Below, piece after piece: positions 61,167-64,000 of a stretch of 64,000 nt of DNA. The position numbers were made by a program, and so were the translations under genes. Position 1 is the stretch's first letter. Each line of letters starts with the position of its first letter. This DNA comes from Flavobacterium tructae. GTDB lineage: Bacteria > Bacteroidota > Bacteroidia > Flavobacteriales > Flavobacteriaceae. The stretch spans positions 1 through 64,000 of the forward strand of contig NZ_MUHH01000042.1 in NCBI RefSeq assembly GCF_002217475.1, read 5' to 3'. The notes beneath the pieces were generated by a model, which saw only the letters and a list, made by a program, of their open reading frames with translations, was not told the origin of the DNA and did no database searches.

Positions 61167-62123
61167 ATGTTAAAATTGAAAAAGCCAAGAATCTACTACC
61201 TATTTGCATTTCTTTGTGTGATTTGCTGTGGAATTCTCTCCAGAAAAATTACAGTCCTTCCACTCTATTTTGGAGATGCGCTGTATGCCGTCATGATCTA
61301 TATATTAGTCAGAATCTTATTTTTTAACCAAAAAACCTCCATTACTGCGATAATTTCATTGACCATTTGCTACGGAATAGAATTTCTTCAGCTTTATCAG
61401 GCAGATTGGATGATTACGCTTAGGAAAACTCTTTTTGGCAGATATGTTCTGGGACAAGGCTTTTTATGGAGCGATCTTCTTGCCTATACATTGGGAATTA
61501 CAACTGCTTTTATCATCGAAAAAATTATATTAAATATACCACCTATGAAAATCGTATTCGCATCAAACAACAAAAATAAAATCCAGGAGATTCAAAGTAT
61601 TCTTCCTGAAAACATAAAAATAGTAAGTCTCGAAGAAATTGGCTGTTTTGAAGACATAGAAGAAACAGCAGACACCATTGAAGGAAATGCCATTTTGAAA
61701 GCCAATTATGTAACGGAAAAATACGGATACGATTGTTTTGCTGACGATTCAGGCTTAGAAGTGACTGCTTTAAATGGTGAACCAGGAGTATATTCAGCCC
61801 GATATGCAGGCAAGCAACGCAATGACGATGACAATATGAATAAACTTTTAGACGCCTTAAAAGACCAACCAGACCGCAGCGCCCAGTTCAAGACCGTTAT
61901 TACTTTAAACTTAAAAGGAGAACAGCATTTATTTACCGGAATTGTAAAAGGAAGTATCACTTTGGAAAAAACAGGAGATCAGGGTTTTGGCTACGATCCG
62001 ATTTTTCAGCCTGAAAACTATACTAAAACATTTGCTGAATTACCCCGAGAAGTAAAAAATACCATAGGCCATCGCGGAAAAGCAACTCAGCAACTAATTG
62101 ATTTTCTGAATTCAACCAAATAA
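61167..62123 (+). CDS. rdgB: DUF2809-RdgB fusion (dITP/XTP pyrophosphatase)
   Basis: One 318-residue frame joining two families. Residues 1-126 form a four-helix membrane domain of the DUF2809 type (YFGDALYAVMIYILVRILFF, IEFLQLYQADWM, GQGFLWSDLLAYTLGI). From Met127 (ATG 61545) follows a complete RdgB/HAM1 non-canonical purine NTP pyrophosphatase: MKIVFASNNKNKIQEI, FADDSGLEVTALNG, YSARYAG and GFGYDPIFQP. No stop or frameshift separates them. Either a membrane-tethered RdgB is made, or RdgB is also initiated internally at Met127; the promoter at 61143 favours at least the fused form. RdgB removes dITP and XTP from the nucleotide pool. Confidence 0.88.
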   Translation: MLKLKKPRIYYLFAFLCVICCGILSRKITVLPLYFGDALYAVMIYILVRILFFNQKTSITAIISLTICYGIEFLQLYQADWMITLRKTLFGRYVLGQGFLWSDLLAYTLGITTAFIIEKIILNIPPMKIVFASNNKNKIQEIQSILPENIKIVSLEEIGCFEDIEETADTIEGNAILKANYVTEKYGYDCFADDSGLEVTALNGEPGVYSARYAGKQRNDDDNMNKLLDALKDQPDRSAQFKTVITLNLKGEQHLFTGIVKGSITLEKTGDQGFGYDPIFQPENYTKTFAELPREVKNTIGHRGKATQQLIDFLNSTK

Positions 62124-62298
62124 TTGTTTAAAATACAACATTTTAGAGTACAAAATTGATATTTCGTGACGTTTTTTTTTAGAGAATTCTTCATTTTTCG
62201 ATAAAAATGATTTTACACTAAACATAACTTTTTGATAATCAAATCATAACAAATACATAATTCTTAAAAGAGCATTAGTTTATCTGAATAATTAACAG

Positions 62299-62306
62299 TA
62301 ATTTTG
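62299..62306 (+). promoter_or_regulatory. -7 element for the terminal DEAD-box helicase gene
   Basis: TAATTTTG, 21 bases before ATG 62328. The rest of the 204-base spacer is AT-rich and empty. Confidence 0.5.
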
Positions 62307-62327
62307 CACCCTATTTTAAATACACAT

Positions 62328-64000
62328 ATGAATAAATTTGAACAATTAGGATTGAATGAATCGTTACTGAAGGCGATTTTAGATCTAGGATTTGAAAATC
62401 CGTCAGAGGTACAGGAAAAGGCGATTCCCCTATTATTGGAAAAAGACACAGATATGGTTGCGTTGGCTCAGACAGGGACAGGGAAAACGGCAGCTTTCGG
62501 TTTTCCGCTAATTCAAAAAATTGATGCTGACAACAGAAATACACAGGCATTAGTTTTATCGCCAACACGAGAACTTTGTTTACAGATTACCAACGAACTT
62601 AAAAACTACGCAAAATACGAGAAAGGTATTAATGTTGTAGCAGTTTACGGCGGGGCTAGTATTACAGAGCAAGCAAGAGAAATAAAAAGAGGAGCACAAA
62701 TTATTGTGGCTACTCCGGGAAGAATGCAAGACATGATTAACAGAGGATTGGTTAACATTAAAAACATAGATTACTGTGTGCTTGATGAGGCTGACGAAAT
62801 GTTAAACATGGGATTTTATGACGATATCTGCTCTATTTTATCAGATACTCCGGACGAAAAAAGTACATGGTTGTTCTCTGCAACAATGCCGCAAGAGGTT
62901 GCCAGAATTGCAAAACAATTCATGAGCGAACCATTAGAAATCACAGTTGGAACTAAAAATTCAGGTTCTGCAACGGTTTCTCACGAATTTTACTTAGTAA
63001 ATGCACGTGACCGTTACGAAGCCTTAAAACGTTTAGCCGATGCTAACCCGGACATTTTCTCTGTGGTTTTCTGTCGTACTAAAAGAGATACTCAGGCTGT
63101 AGCCGAAAAATTAATTGAAGATGGATATAGCGCTGCTGCGTTGCACGGAGATTTATCTCAGGCACAACGTGACGGGGTAATGAAATCGTTCCGTGGAAGA
63201 CAAATTCAGATGCTTGTTGCTACTGACGTTGCTGCACGTGGAATTGATGTTGATAACGTAACACACGTTGTAAACTACCAATTACCTGATGAAATCGAAA
63301 CGTACAACCACCGTTCAGGTCGTACCGGTAGAGCAGGAAAATTAGGAACTTCTATTGTAATTGTTACAAAAAGTGAGTTGCGTAAAATTTCTTCTATCGA
63401 AAGAATCATCAAACAAAAATTCGAAGAAAAACCAATTCCATCCGGAATCGAAATCTGCGAAATTCAATTGTTACACTTAGCAAACAAAATTAAAGATACT
63501 GAAGTTGATCACGAAATTGACAACTACTTACCAGCAATCAACAATGTTCTTGAAGGTTTATCTAAAGAAGAATTGATTAAGAAAATGGTATCGGTAGAAT
63601 TTAACCGTTTCATCGCTTATTACAAAAAGAACAGAGATATTTCAACTCAATCAGGTGAAAGACGCGAAAGAAACGATTCTGAACCAAGAGAATTCAACAA
63701 CAACGGAGCAGTTCGTTATTTTGTAAACATCGGCTCAAGAGACAACTTCGACTGGATGTCACTTAAAGATTACCTGAAAGAAACATTAGACTTAGGTCGT
63801 GATGACGTTTTCAAAGTAGACGTAAAAGAAGGTTTCTCTTTCTTCAACACTGATCCTGAGCATACAGAAAAAGTAATGGAAGTATTAAACAACGTACAAT
63901 TAGAAGGACGTCGTATTAATGTTGAAATTTCTAAAAATGACGGTGGCGGAAGACGTGACCATAACAATCGTGGTGGCGGAAGAAATTCCGGATCAAGAAG
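62328..64000 (+). CDS. DEAD-box RNA helicase (DeaD/CshA-like), 3' end outside window
   Basis: The frame from ATG 62328 is open to the window edge (557 codons seen). Motifs in order are Q motif (GFENPSEVQ), I AQTGTGKT, Ia PTRELCLQ, Ib TPGRMQD, II VLDEADEML, III SATMP, V ATDVAARGIDV and VI HRSGRTGRAG. A DbpA-like RNA-binding domain (VRYFVNIGSRDNFDWMSL, then VEISKNDGG) and a Gly/Arg-rich tail follow. This is the cold-shock DeaD/CshA architecture, used in RNA unwinding during ribosome assembly and mRNA decay. Confidence 0.93.
   Translation, partial: MNKFEQLGLNESLLKAILDLGFENPSEVQEKAIPLLLEKDTDMVALAQTGTGKTAAFGFPLIQKIDADNRNTQALVLSPTRELCLQITNELKNYAKYEKGINVVAVYGGASITEQAREIKRGAQIIVATPGRMQDMINRGLVNIKNIDYCVLDEADEMLNMGFYDDICSILSDTPDEKSTWLFSATMPQEVARIAKQFMSEPLEITVGTKNSGSATVSHEFYLVNARDRYEALKRLADANPDIFSVVFCRTKRDTQAVAEKLIEDGYSAAALHGDLSQAQRDGVMKSFRGRQIQMLVATDVAARGIDVDNVTHVVNYQLPDEIETYNHRSGRTGRAGKLGTSIVIVTKSELRKISSIERIIKQKFEEKPIPSGIEICEIQLLHLANKIKDTEVDHEIDNYLPAINNVLEGLSKEELIKKMVSVEFNRFIAYYKKNRDISTQSGERRERNDSEPREFNNNGAVRYFVNIGSRDNFDWMSLKDYLKETLDLGRDDVFKVDVKEGFSFFNTDPEHTEKVMEVLNNVQLEGRRINVEISKNDGGGRRDHNNRGGGRNSGSR

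Overview
The window looks like chromosome from a Flavobacterium-type member of the Bacteroidota. The DNA is AT-rich, starts lack Shine-Dalgarno sequences, and many genes are preceded by the Bacteroidota -7 element TAnnTTTG. Families typical of that group are present (DUF4834, DUF6146, DUF6787, a BatA-type protein, a carboxypeptidase-regulatory-like TonB receptor, YfhO). Intergenic spacers are full of short inverted repeats of kinds I associate with flavobacterial genomes. I saw no tRNA, rRNA, CRISPR array, prophage or complete insertion sequence. Most of the window is housekeeping core with some surface-polysaccharide genes.

Layout. 1-8.7 kb (minus strand): partial lipoprotein, parE, pncB, a transglutaminase-like protein with an FMN reductase, a YihY membrane protein, a DUF2459-type protein, a repeat cluster and ychF. 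9-11.7 kb: a TonB-dependent receptor. 11.8-17.5 kb: a ferredoxin divergent from a LuxC-type acyl-CoA reductase, then serC, serA, DUF937, DUF6146 and DUF6787 genes. 18.2-19.6 kb: a LolD-like ATPase and a TIGR02757 protein. 19.7-26.1 kb: five tightly packed genes (HEAT-repeat membrane protein, processive GT2 synthase, TPR/outer-membrane barrel protein, DUF4838 periplasmic protein, receiver domain without its aspartate). This is the best candidate for an undescribed system and looks like a synthase-dependent polysaccharide export locus. 26.2-41 kb: DEAD-box helicase, lactonase, BatA-like protein, a dihydroorotase-like protein lacking metal ligands, esterase, small lipoproteins, MBL hydrolase, bcp, an Fe-S-less nth, a TPR protein, and an ECF sigma factor followed by an unlisted 47-aa ORF. 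41.6-52.4 kb: uvrA, a MscS channel, and a YfhO/glycosyltransferase/flippase group. 52.5-64 kb: outer-membrane barrels, an acetyltransferase-like protein, an alpha-oxoamine synthase, a NYN ribonuclease-like protein, an FMN-binding glutamate synthase-like enzyme, a DUF2809-RdgB fusion and a 3'-truncated DEAD-box helicase.

Functionally, serC and serA give two steps of serine synthesis; serine feeds sphingolipid or sulfonolipid assembly, for which the alpha-oxoamine synthase is a candidate. The YfhO/GT/flippase group and the 19.7-26.1 kb cluster both point to cell-surface glycan production. Several start codons were moved downstream because a -7 promoter element lies between the longest ORF start and the first plausible methionine.
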